A DNA stretch of 64,000 nt, from contig JAWKKG010000008.1 of assembly GCA_041393395.1 (NCBI GenBank), forward strand, positions 62,001 to 126,000, read 5' to 3'. This DNA comes from JAGQIB01 sp041393395. GTDB lineage: Bacteria; ARS69. Below the pieces are notes generated by a model. It had not been told where the DNA came from. It saw nothing but the letters and a program-made list of their open reading frames with translations, and searched no databases. The translations under genes were made by a program, and so were the position numbers. Positions 9,150-16,109 of this stretch are shown here, piece after piece; the stretch's first letter is position 1, and every line of letters starts with the position of its first letter.

Positions 9150-9872
9150 TCACTGTCCGATCGCGAGCCGGCGCGCGAGAACTTCGGGGAGGCCCGCCTC
9201 CCGGATCTTGCGCGCGGCCGATTCGAGGTCGTATTCCACGCGACGGGCGATCAGCCGGCGCGCCTCGGGGTCCCACAGGCCGTAGCTCGCGCGCCAGTCC
9301 CCGTCGCGCGGCTGCCCCACGCTGCCGACGTTCAGCAGCGCGCGATCCTCGGGGCCGACCTCCACGACCGTTTCCTCCAGCACCACGAGGCGCCCCTTGC
9401 GCAGGAACACGCGGAGCGGAACGTGCGAGTGCCCCACGAAGCACACGGACTCGTCGCACGCGCCGAACGCGTTCCACGCTTCCTGCTCCGTGAGGATGTA
9501 GTGCCACGAAGGCGGCTCGTCGGGGGAAGCGTGCACGTAGCGGACGTCTCCCTCGACGCGCTCGAAGTCGAGATCGCGAAGCACCTGGAGGTTCGCCGAC
9601 GTGAGCTCCTGGTTCGTCCACTGGATCGCGGTGCGCGCGACGTCGTTGAAATTCTCCGCCGCGGAGAGGTCGAGCGCCGCGACGTCGTGATTCCCGAGCA
9701 CGAGGAACCGCGCCTTCGCGTGCACGAGCTCGAGACACTTGTTCGGATCCGCGCCGTAGCCCACGACGTCACCGAGACAGACGAGGTCGGTCGCTCCCTG
9801 GCGACTCGCGTCGTCGAGGACGGCGTCCAGCGCCTCCAGGTTCCCGTGGATGTCCGAGATCACGGCGATCAA
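9150..9872 (-). CDS. Calcineurin-like metallophosphoesterase
   Basis: 240 residues from a TTG at 9872 that overlaps the nusB stop (TTGA); translation then opens directly with the motif S-D-I-H-G-N. The five metal-binding blocks of the superfamily are all present: D-I-H-G, GDVVGYG, GNHD, a histidine in VRYVHAS, and GHSH. This is the compact MJ0936/YfcE-like type that hydrolyses phosphodiesters or phosphomonoesters with two metal ions; the substrate is unknown. The catalytic residues are intact. Position between nusB and a glycosyltransferase gives no firm functional clue. Confidence 0.85.
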   Translation of the reverse strand: MIAVISDIHGNLEALDAVLDDASRQGATDLVCLGDVVGYGADPNKCLELVHAKARFLVLGNHDVAALDLSAAENFNDVARTAIQWTNQELTSANLQVLRDLDFERVEGDVRYVHASPDEPPSWHYILTEQEAWNAFGACDESVCFVGHSHVPLRVFLRKGRLVVLEETVVEVGPEDRALLNVGSVGQPRDGDWRASYGLWDPEARRLIARRVEYDLESAARKIREAGLPEVLARRLAIGQ

Positions 9873-10285
9873 GTGTCGACTCCGGAGGCCCGTTCGCGGG
9901 AGATCCGATCCAGTACCGCGTTCACGAGTGCATATGCCTCATCCGACCCATACTTTTTCGCGATTTCGACCCATTCGTCGATGGAAACCTGATCCGGCAC
10001 GAACCGCCAGTACAGGATCTCCGTGGCCCCCAACCGGAGGATCGACCGGTCCACGACCCCCATCCGATCCGGCCCGAAGCGCGTGGAGGCGCCCTCCAGC
10101 ACCCCGTCGACCTCGGTGCGGTGGGCGGCACAGGTCTCCAGCAGGTCCCCCGCGAACCGGATGGACTCGGCGTCCCGGCCGGAGCCGGCGACGTCGGCCA
10201 TCGCGTCTTCGATCGCCTTCCCGAGCAGATCGATCCGGTAGAGAGCCTTGAACGCGATCTCGCGCCCGAGCCGACGGCGTCCCAT
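9869..10285 (-). CDS. nusB: Transcription antitermination factor NusB
   Basis: 138 residues from an ATG at 10285 that shares a base with the TGA of ribH (TGATG). An in-frame ATG seven codons upstream lies inside ribH and is less likely. The protein is all-helical with the family pattern: GRRRLGREIAFKALY at the N-terminus, D-R-S-I-L-R-L-G-A-T-E-I in the middle, and S-I-D-E-W-V-E-I-A-K-K-Y-G near the end. NusB binds the boxA RNA of rRNA leaders with NusE (S10) and prevents early termination. Adjacency of ribH and nusB is common across bacteria, which supports the call. Confidence 0.93.
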   Translation of the reverse strand: MGRRRLGREIAFKALYRIDLLGKAIEDAMADVAGSGRDAESIRFAGDLLETCAAHRTEVDGVLEGASTRFGPDRMGVVDRSILRLGATEILYWRFVPDQVSIDEWVEIAKKYGSDEAYALVNAVLDRISRERASGVDT

Positions 10286-10773
10286 CAGCGGGCTCCTTCC
10301 GGCCACTCGGCCGGCCAGCGGGCGAGCAGCTCGGCCATCTCCAGCGCGGCGAGCGCTGCATCCCGGCCCTTGTTGCCCGCCGCCCCTCCGGCCCGGGCCA
10401 TCGCCTGTTCCGAGTTATCGGTCGTGAGGACCCCGAAGATCACCGGAAGCCCGAAATCGCGCCCGGCATCCGCGACTCCCCGGGCACACTCGGCCGCGAC
10501 GAAGTCGAAGTGCGGGGTCTCGCCCCGGATGACGGCGCCCAGGCACACGACGGCGTGAAAGCGCCCCGACCCGGCCGCGCGACGGGCGGCCAGGGGGATC
10601 TCGAACGCGCCCGGCACGGTGATCTCCTCCACGTCGGCCTCGGCCACGCCGTGCTCGTGCAGCGTCGCGACGGCGGCGCGCGCGAGGCGGGCGGTCACGA
10701 AGTCGTTGAAGCGCGCGACGACGACCGCGAAGCGACGGCCCTCGCCCCGGGCCCCCGCGAAACCGGCGGTCAC
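10285..10773 (-). CDS. ribH: 6,7-dimethyl-8-ribityllumazine synthase
   Basis: 162 residues from a GTG at 10773 overlapping the ribBA stop (GTGA). It condenses the pyrimidine product of RibD with the butanone phosphate made by the RibB half of RibBA, giving the lumazine that RibE then dismutates. The family blocks are clear: VVVARFND, PGAFEIPLAARR, LGAVIRGETPHFDFV with the catalytic histidine, and FGVLTTDNSEQA followed by the NKG turn. The length is typical of icosahedral or pentameric enzymes. Confidence 0.95.
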   Translation of the reverse strand: MTAGFAGARGEGRRFAVVVARFNDFVTARLARAAVATLHEHGVAEADVEEITVPGAFEIPLAARRAAGSGRFHAVVCLGAVIRGETPHFDFVAAECARGVADAGRDFGLPVIFGVLTTDNSEQAMARAGGAAGNKGRDAALAALEMAELLARWPAEWPEGAR

Positions 10774-12065
10774 GACGTCTCCCCGTCGAACTCGGGCAGA
10801 AGGTGGCCGAGCTTTTCCCGCTTCGTGGCGAGGTACCGGCGGTTCTCCGGACGCGGCTCGATCGTGATGGCCACGCGCTCCACGATCGTGAGCCCGTAGG
10901 CCTCCAGGCCGATGCGCTTGGACGGGTTGTTCGTGAGCAGACGCATCTTGCGGACGCCGAGATCGAACAGGATCTGCGCTCCGATCCCGTAGTCGCGCTC
11001 GTCCGCGCGGAAGCCGAGCATCTCGTTCGCCGACACCGTGTCGGCACCGCGATCCTGCAGGTTGTACGCCCGGAGCTTGTTCGCGAGTCCGATGCCGCGT
11101 CCCTCCTGCCGCATGTAGAGGAGCACGCCGCTTCCCACCGCGTCGATCTCCTCCATCGCGCGATGCAGCTGGTCGCCGCAGTCGCAGCGCAGCGAGTGGA
11201 ACACGTCGCCGGTGAGGCACTGCGAGTGCACGCGGACGAGGGGCTCCCCCTCGCCCAGGAGGTCGGGATCGCCCTTGACGAGCGCGACGTGCAGGTCCTC
11301 CTCGCCGCGCGAGGAGTACAGGAACATCGTCCACGCGCCGGTGTCGGTCGGGAGTGGCGTCTCCACGAGGCGCTCGACCAGGAGCTCCGTCTTGCGGCGG
11401 TACGCGATCAGGTCCTCGATCGAGACGATCGTGAGACCGTGCTCCTTCGCGAACGGCACGAGGTCGGGCAGACGGGCCATCGTGCCGTCCTCGTTCAGGA
11501 TCTCGCACAGGACACCGACCGGTTCCAGTCCGGCGAGGCGGCACATGTCGACGACGGCCTCCGTGTGCCCCGCCCGTCGGAGGACCCCGCCCTCCTTCGC
11601 GCGGAGCGGGAACACGTGACCCGGAATTCCGAAGTCCGAAGGACGAGCCTCCGGATCGGCGAGCTTGCGGAGCGTGATCGCGCGTTCGGCCGCGCTCACG
11701 CCGGTCGTCGTGCCCTCGACCGCGTCGACGGACACCGTGAACGGAGTCTGCATCTTGGCCGTGTTCCGGTCGGTCATCAGACGGAGCTCCAGCCGGTCGG
11801 CCCGGTCCGCCGCGAGGGGGGCGCAGAGGATCCCGCGGCCGTAGCGCGTCAGGAAATTGACGGCCTCGGGGGTCGCGAGCTCCGCGGCGAGGACGAGGTC
11901 GCCCTCGTTCTCGCGATCCTCGTCGTCTACCACGATCACGATCCGGCCGGACCGGAGGTCCTCGATGGCAAGCTCGATCGGATCCAACGCCAGCTCCCCT
12001 TCTTTCCCGGCCTTCCGGCCGTCCGACCCGCGCACGGGATCTTCCGGCGGTGCGAGGCCGCTCAT
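10770..12065 (-). CDS. ribBA: Bifunctional DHBP synthase / GTP cyclohydrolase II
   Basis: 431 residues from an ATG at 12065 overlapping ribE (ATGA). Residues about 27-228 are 3,4-dihydroxy-2-butanone-4-phosphate synthase, with the acidic metal loop DDEDRENEGD (47-56) and the RAGHTEA motif. Residues about 235-431 are GTP cyclohydrolase II, with zinc ligands C283, C294 and C296 in CLTGDVFHSLRCDCGD and the RQEGRGIGL loop. Both active sites look intact, so the protein should perform the first step of both branches of riboflavin synthesis. A 25-residue N-terminal extension with no clear fold precedes the first domain. Confidence 0.95.
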   Translation of the reverse strand: MSGLAPPEDPVRGSDGRKAGKEGELALDPIELAIEDLRSGRIVIVVDDEDRENEGDLVLAAELATPEAVNFLTRYGRGILCAPLAADRADRLELRLMTDRNTAKMQTPFTVSVDAVEGTTTGVSAAERAITLRKLADPEARPSDFGIPGHVFPLRAKEGGVLRRAGHTEAVVDMCRLAGLEPVGVLCEILNEDGTMARLPDLVPFAKEHGLTIVSIEDLIAYRRKTELLVERLVETPLPTDTGAWTMFLYSSRGEEDLHVALVKGDPDLLGEGEPLVRVHSQCLTGDVFHSLRCDCGDQLHRAMEEIDAVGSGVLLYMRQEGRGIGLANKLRAYNLQDRGADTVSANEMLGFRADERDYGIGAQILFDLGVRKMRLLTNNPSKRIGLEAYGLTIVERVAITIEPRPENRRYLATKREKLGHLLPEFDGETS

Positions 12066-12655
12066 GAGCCCATCTCCCGCAGGCGAGCCACGTAGCGCGC
12101 GAGCACGTCGACTTCGAGGTTTACCCGAGACCCCGGCTCCAACTCACCCAGATTCGTCACTTCCACCGTAGTCGGGATGAGCGCCACGGAGAAGGTCTCG
12201 CGCTCGGCCTCCGCCACCGTGAGGCTGACCCCGTTCACCGCGACGGAGCCCTTCTCGGCGAGGAGCGGCGCCAGATCCGCGCCGGGGCGGATCGTGACCC
12301 ACCACTGGTCCCCCTGACGCTCCACCGCCGTCACCTCGCCGACCCCGTCGACGTGACCCTGGACCAGATGACCGTCCAGGAAATCGCCGGCCCGCAGGGG
12401 CAGCTCCAGGTTCACGTGCGCGCCGACCCGGAGATCCTCGAGGCGCGTGCGCTTCAGCGTTTCCGGCACGACGTCGGCCGAGAAGGTCCCGCTCCCGAGC
12501 GCCGTCACGGTGAGGCAGGTCCCATCGACCGCGATCGAGCCTCCGGGGACGAGAGATCCCACGGCTTGCGGAGCCGCCACCGTCAGGCGGGCGCCGTCCG
12601 GCGACGCGACGATCTCCCGCAGCGTGCCGAGCTCGCGAATGATGCCGGTGAACAA
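12062..12655 (-). CDS. ribE: Riboflavin synthase alpha subunit
   Basis: 197 residues from a TTG at 12655. The start is set by AGGAGG six bases upstream, which lies in the last codons of ribD, and by the universal N-terminus (M/L)FTGII. Two lumazine-binding repeats are visible: VDGTCLTVT in the first and VNGVSLTVA in the second, with the QGHVDGVG loop between them. The enzyme dismutates two lumazines into riboflavin and the RibH substrate. Only one base separates it from ribD, and it overlaps ribBA. Confidence 0.95.
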   Translation of the reverse strand: MFTGIIRELGTLREIVASPDGARLTVAAPQAVGSLVPGGSIAVDGTCLTVTALGSGTFSADVVPETLKRTRLEDLRVGAHVNLELPLRAGDFLDGHLVQGHVDGVGEVTAVERQGDQWWVTIRPGADLAPLLAEKGSVAVNGVSLTVAEAERETFSVALIPTTVEVTNLGELEPGSRVNLEVDVLARYVARLREMGS

Positions 12656-12656
12656 G

Positions 12657-13784
12657 TCAGACCTCCTCTCCGGGAACGACCCTTCCCGCGATCTCCACGT
12701 CGCGGCCGAGAATCCGGTGCTCGACCTCGACCAGGCGCAGCGCATCGGCGACCCGGCGGAAGCCGAGATCTCCGACGAGATGCGGACCGTCGGTGCCGCC
12801 GAGGATGCGCGGCGCCACGAACACGTGCGCGCGGCCGATCACGCCGGCGCGAAGGCACGCCGTGTGGGTCCGCTCCCCGCCCTCCACGAGAACGGAGTTC
12901 AGCCCGCGCCGGGCGAACTCCTCGAACGTCGCCTCGATCGAGACTCCCCCTTCGTCCGACTCGGGGAGCTCGAGCACCTCCACGCCGAACTTCTCGAGCG
13001 CGGCCCGCCGGTCGGTCGGGGCAGGCGCGATCGCCGCGACCCACACCCGCGCTCCCGCCGCCGCCCGTCGCCAGAGCTGACGATCGGCGGCGCCTCGCAG
13101 GCGGGAATCGAGCACCACGACTACCGGATCGCGACGCTCTCCCTCGATCCGCACGTCGAGTCGCGGATCATCCCGATCGAGCGTACCGCGTCCGATCATC
13201 ACCGCGTCGTACTCGTCCCGCAGCTCGTGCACCGCCCGGCGCGCATCGTCTCCGGTGATCCACCGGCTGTCGCCGCCGTCGGCGGCGAGGCGTCCGTCCA
13301 GCGTCACGGCGGCCTTCAGCACCCCGAGCGCCCGCCCGGTACGCACCCGCCAGAGAAACGCCTCGTTCTGACGTCGAGCCTCTTCGCCGCCGACGCCGAC
13401 GACGACCTCCACCCCGGCCTCGCGCAGTCGACGAAACCCGGCCCCGCGCACGCGCGGATCCGGGTCCTCCATCGCGGCGACGACCCGCGCGATCCCGGCG
13501 GCGACCACCGCCTCCGCGCACGGCCCGGTCCGCCCGTGATGGGCGCACGGCTCGAGCGTCACGTACATCGTCGCGCCGCGGGCGCGGTCCCCCGCGGCCT
13601 CGAGAGCGACGACCTCCGCGTGCGGGGTGCCGGCCTGCACGTGCCAGCCCTCGCCCACGACCTCTCCCTTCCGCATCACCACGGCACCGACGAGAGGGTT
13701 CGGGGCCGTCCGCCCCCGCGCCCGCGCCGCCAGGGCGAGCGCCCGGTCCATCAGCTCGCGGTCGGAGGGTTCGGCTGCGCTCAC
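12657..13784 (-). CDS. ribD: Bifunctional riboflavin biosynthesis deaminase/reductase
   Basis: 375 residues. The GTG at 13784 is taken as start because the thirteen codons upstream coincide with the terminator hairpin of the riboswitch. Residues 1-145 are the zinc deaminase, with HAE at 55-57 and the PCxHHGRTGPC block (cysteines 80 and 89). Residues about 150-370 are the NADPH reductase, with KAAVTLDGRLA, a GRGTLDRDDPRL block and VEGG. It is the first gene of the riboflavin operon. The only Shine-Dalgarno-like G run lies inside the terminator stem, so termination and ribosome access may be controlled by the same hairpin. Confidence 0.94.
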   Translation of the reverse strand: MSAAEPSDRELMDRALALAARARGRTAPNPLVGAVVMRKGEVVGEGWHVQAGTPHAEVVALEAAGDRARGATMYVTLEPCAHHGRTGPCAEAVVAAGIARVVAAMEDPDPRVRGAGFRRLREAGVEVVVGVGGEEARRQNEAFLWRVRTGRALGVLKAAVTLDGRLAADGGDSRWITGDDARRAVHELRDEYDAVMIGRGTLDRDDPRLDVRIEGERRDPVVVVLDSRLRGAADRQLWRRAAAGARVWVAAIAPAPTDRRAALEKFGVEVLELPESDEGGVSIEATFEEFARRGLNSVLVEGGERTHTACLRAGVIGRAHVFVAPRILGGTDGPHLVGDLGFRRVADALRLVEVEHRILGRDVEIAGRVVPGEEV

Positions 13785-13785
13785 G

Positions 13786-13813
13786 AAAAACCCCCGGAGG
13801 GGACCCCCGGGGG
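13786..13813 (-). terminator. Intrinsic terminator / expression platform of the FMN riboswitch
   Basis: On the minus strand CCCCCGG (13813-13807) pairs with CCGGGGG (13797-13791) around a nine-base loop and is followed by five U (13790-13786). The U tract ends one base short of the ribD GTG. The downstream arm also carries the only G-rich ribosome-binding candidate for ribD. Confidence 0.8.
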
Positions 13814-13869
13814 AGCGCAGCACGACACGGAGCCGGACGACCGCGCGAACGGCCCTCCCGCCCGAGATC

Positions 13870-14002
13870 GCGCCCTCTCCCTTCCCGACTGTGACGGTCG
13901 GCCGCGGAGTTCCACCGCGTCGGCGACGGGGGCGTTCGACCGCCGCTCCGTCGTTCGTGGGCTGTGACCACCGGTGGGGACTTGCACCCCGCCCCGAGGA
14001 TC
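13870..14002 (-). promoter_or_regulatory. FMN riboswitch (RFN element)
   Basis: The minus-strand RNA shows the conserved core of the FMN aptamer in order: UCCUC (14000-13996) opening P1, the GGGGUGCAAGUCCCCACC block, a GUGGUCACAGCCCACGA block, GGUGGAACUCC, and GCCGACCGUCACAGUCGG leading into GAGAGGG that closes P1. It lies between a sigma70 promoter and a terminator directly before ribD. Binding of FMN should favour termination and switch the riboflavin genes off (established mechanism for this family). Confidence 0.93.
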
Positions 14003-14021
14003 GCGTTCAGATTGGCGTTGG

Positions 14022-14050
14022 AATCTAGAGAGCGGCTCCGGAGACGTCAA
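14022..14050 (-). promoter_or_regulatory. Sigma70-type promoter of the riboflavin operon
   Basis: TTGACG (14050-14045) and TAGATT (14027-14022) are 17 bases apart on the minus strand. The -35 overlaps the stop codon of the preceding glycosyltransferase gene. A start near 14015 lies just upstream of the riboswitch aptamer, as expected. Confidence 0.75.
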
Positions 14051-15195
14051 GACCGGGAGATCCCGTGGTAGATCCGGACCAGCTCCGCGGCGAGCGGCGC
14101 CGCGGTGAGCCGGTCGGCGCGCTCGCGCGCACGCCGGACCCGCTCGGACCGCTCCGGGGCCGATGCATCGACGTCGCGCACCGCGCGAGCCAGATCCTCC
14201 GCATCTCCCGGCGTGAAGGACCATCCGGCGCGATCCCGCTCGATCGCCTCGGGCAGGGCCCCGGAGCGGGCCACCACCACCGGACACTCGCACCGCGCCG
14301 CCTCGACCACCACCAGGCCGTAGCCCTCGCGCTCGAACGGGGCCACGAGCGCGGCCGCCTTCGCGAGAAGCCCGGCGAGCCTTTCCGCGGGCACGAGTCC
14401 GTCGAAGAAGACCGCGTCCTCGAGGCCGAGCTCGCGGGCGAGGGTGGCGAGCGGATCGCGCTCCGGACCGTCACCGCAGATGCGGAGGGTGCGGTGTGGC
14501 TCGGTCCGCCGCAGGATGGCGAGAGCGCGGAGCGCGACGTCGACGCGCTTCTGCTTCGTGAGCCGCGCGACGACGAGCAGCTCGTCCGTGCGGGGCGCGG
14601 AGCGCGCGGAGAAGGTGTCGGCGTCGACGGGCATCGGCAACACGGTCAGCCGCTCGGGCGGAACCCAGCGTCGGACGGGTTCGGCGAGGAACTCCGACAC
14701 GGGCAGCACGACACGCGCGCGTCCGAGCACCCGTGCCGCGAACGGTCGGGCGATGGTCCATCGCTCGAGCAGTCGAACGTCGGTGCCGTGGAGCGAGACG
14801 ACGTAGGGTCGGCCCGCCGCGCGCGCGGAGCCCATCGCGGCGAGTCCGGTGGGAATCCACCAGTGAGCGTGCACGAGCGTCGCCTTCGCGATCTCCGACG
14901 AGATCGCCCGCCGGAACGCGCGGAGGAACTCCGGAACCGCGAGGGGCGATCGCGTCGCCACCCGGTGCATCTCGCCGGTGTACGCGAGCGAGCGGGCGGC
15001 GGGCGACGCGAGCGGGAAGCGCACGACATCCACGTCGTCGAGACGTTCGCGCGCCGGCGCCCCTTCCGCCTCCGGCGCGACCACCGTGACCTCGATGCCG
15101 TGGGCCGGGAGCTCGCGGGCGAGCCGATGGAGGAATCCGCCGAGAACGTCGCCGCGACGGCGCGGGTAGACCTGGGTCGCCCAGACGACTCTCAA
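14047..15195 (-). CDS. GT4-family glycosyltransferase
   Basis: 382 residues from a TTG at 15195 overlapping the upstream stop (TTGA). It opens with L-R-V-V-W-A-T-Q-V-Y-P-R-R-R-G-D, a GT4 N-terminal domain with a glycine loop (GDVLGGFLHRL), then HAHWWIPTG and SLHGTD. The C-terminal domain has VARLTKQKR, CGDGPERD and the EX7E motif E-R-E-G-Y-G-L-V-V-V-E. The donor and acceptor are unknown. It ends a run with a YfhO-like protein and an LPG-synthase-like flippase candidate, which suggests a glycolipid or lipid-linked glycan. It is the last gene before the riboflavin promoter. Confidence 0.85.
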   Translation of the reverse strand: MRVVWATQVYPRRRGDVLGGFLHRLARELPAHGIEVTVVAPEAEGAPARERLDDVDVVRFPLASPAARSLAYTGEMHRVATRSPLAVPEFLRAFRRAISSEIAKATLVHAHWWIPTGLAAMGSARAAGRPYVVSLHGTDVRLLERWTIARPFAARVLGRARVVLPVSEFLAEPVRRWVPPERLTVLPMPVDADTFSARSAPRTDELLVVARLTKQKRVDVALRALAILRRTEPHRTLRICGDGPERDPLATLARELGLEDAVFFDGLVPAERLAGLLAKAAALVAPFEREGYGLVVVEAARCECPVVVARSGALPEAIERDRAGWSFTPGDAEDLARAVRDVDASAPERSERVRRARERADRLTAAPLAAELVRIYHGISRS

Positions 15196-16109
15196 GACGT
15201 CGGACCGCGCGTGGGGCGGAGCAACATCGCGAGCGCGAACACGAGGATCTCGGCCCCGATGGCCCACAACCGCGCCGCGACCGCGAGGACGTGCACCGGA
15301 AGGTCGCCGAGCCCGACCGTTCCGAGCATCACCCCGAGCAGGCCCTCTCGCACCCCGAGCCCTCCGGGGGCGAACAGCGCGACCAGACCTCCCACGTACG
15401 CAAGCGAGTAGGAGCCGGCGAAGCGCGCCAGCTCGGAGACGGGCGGGCTCGCAAGCGCGCGGGCGAACACGTAGAACGAGACACCATGCCCGACCCACGC
15501 CAGACACTGGAGCACCGCGAAGCGGACGATCGCCCCACGCGGGATCTCCGGCACGAGCGAGCACCCGAGCGAAGACGGCAGCCGACGGAAGACGGCATTG
15601 AACAATCCCGGCCAGGCGATCGGAACGAGCAGTCCGCTCGCGAGCGCCACCGCCGTCCACCCGACCCACGGGTGCACGAAGGCGGCGCCCTGGAGGAACA
15701 GGAGGCCCATCAGCGCGCCCGAGGACACCATGAACCCGAAGCTCAGGAACGCCGCGGCCGCGGACAGCCCCCCCGGCACGCCGAGCTCGCGCGCGACGAC
15801 GACCATCCCGACCACCTGCCAGATCTTTCCGGGCAGGTAGCGGCCGATGTTCGAGAACGACCAGAGGCGGACGGCGTCGCGGTACGCGAGTCGCACGCCG
15901 AGGTCGCGAAACAAGGTCTGCCAGGTGACGATCGTGAAAAGGAACGTTCCGAAGATGCCGAGCAAGGCGAGGAGCGCCGGCAACACGGACGGGTGAATCG
16001 GGAACGAGCGAAGTTCGCCCGCGGCCTCCCAGAACGCGCGGCCGAGTAGTGCCGCGGCGACGAGGCCCCCCAGGATCCGGAGCACGGGGGATTTTCTGCC
16101 CCCGCTCAC
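15192..16109 (-). CDS. LPG-synthase-TM/UPF0104-type integral membrane protein
   Basis: 305 residues from a GTG at 16109 overlapping the upstream stop (GTGA). About eight membrane helices fill the whole chain. Landmarks of the PF03706 family are the N-I-G-R-Y-L-P-G-K-I-W-Q segment after helix 3 and the A-P-G-G-L-G-V-R-E-G loop near residue 250. Relatives include the flippase half of MprF and the AglD-type partners of glycosyltransferases. Transport or flipping of a lipid-linked sugar made by the overlapping GT4 gene is a reasonable inference, but no catalytic residue proves it. Confidence 0.82.
   Translation of the reverse strand: MSGGRKSPVLRILGGLVAAALLGRAFWEAAGELRSFPIHPSVLPALLALLGIFGTFLFTIVTWQTLFRDLGVRLAYRDAVRLWSFSNIGRYLPGKIWQVVGMVVVARELGVPGGLSAAAAFLSFGFMVSSGALMGLLFLQGAAFVHPWVGWTAVALASGLLVPIAWPGLFNAVFRRLPSSLGCSLVPEIPRGAIVRFAVLQCLAWVGHGVSFYVFARALASPPVSELARFAGSYSLAYVGGLVALFAPGGLGVREGLLGVMLGTVGLGDLPVHVLAVAARLWAIGAEILVFALAMLLRPTRGPTS

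Noticed and set aside
9869..10306. A longer NusB starting seven codons upstream
   Set aside because: The additional residues lie in ribH, add nothing conserved, and the downstream ATG forms a TGATG junction.
13784..13823. A longer RibD starting at the ATG at 13823
   Set aside because: The additional 13 codons are the terminator hairpin and U tract of the riboswitch.
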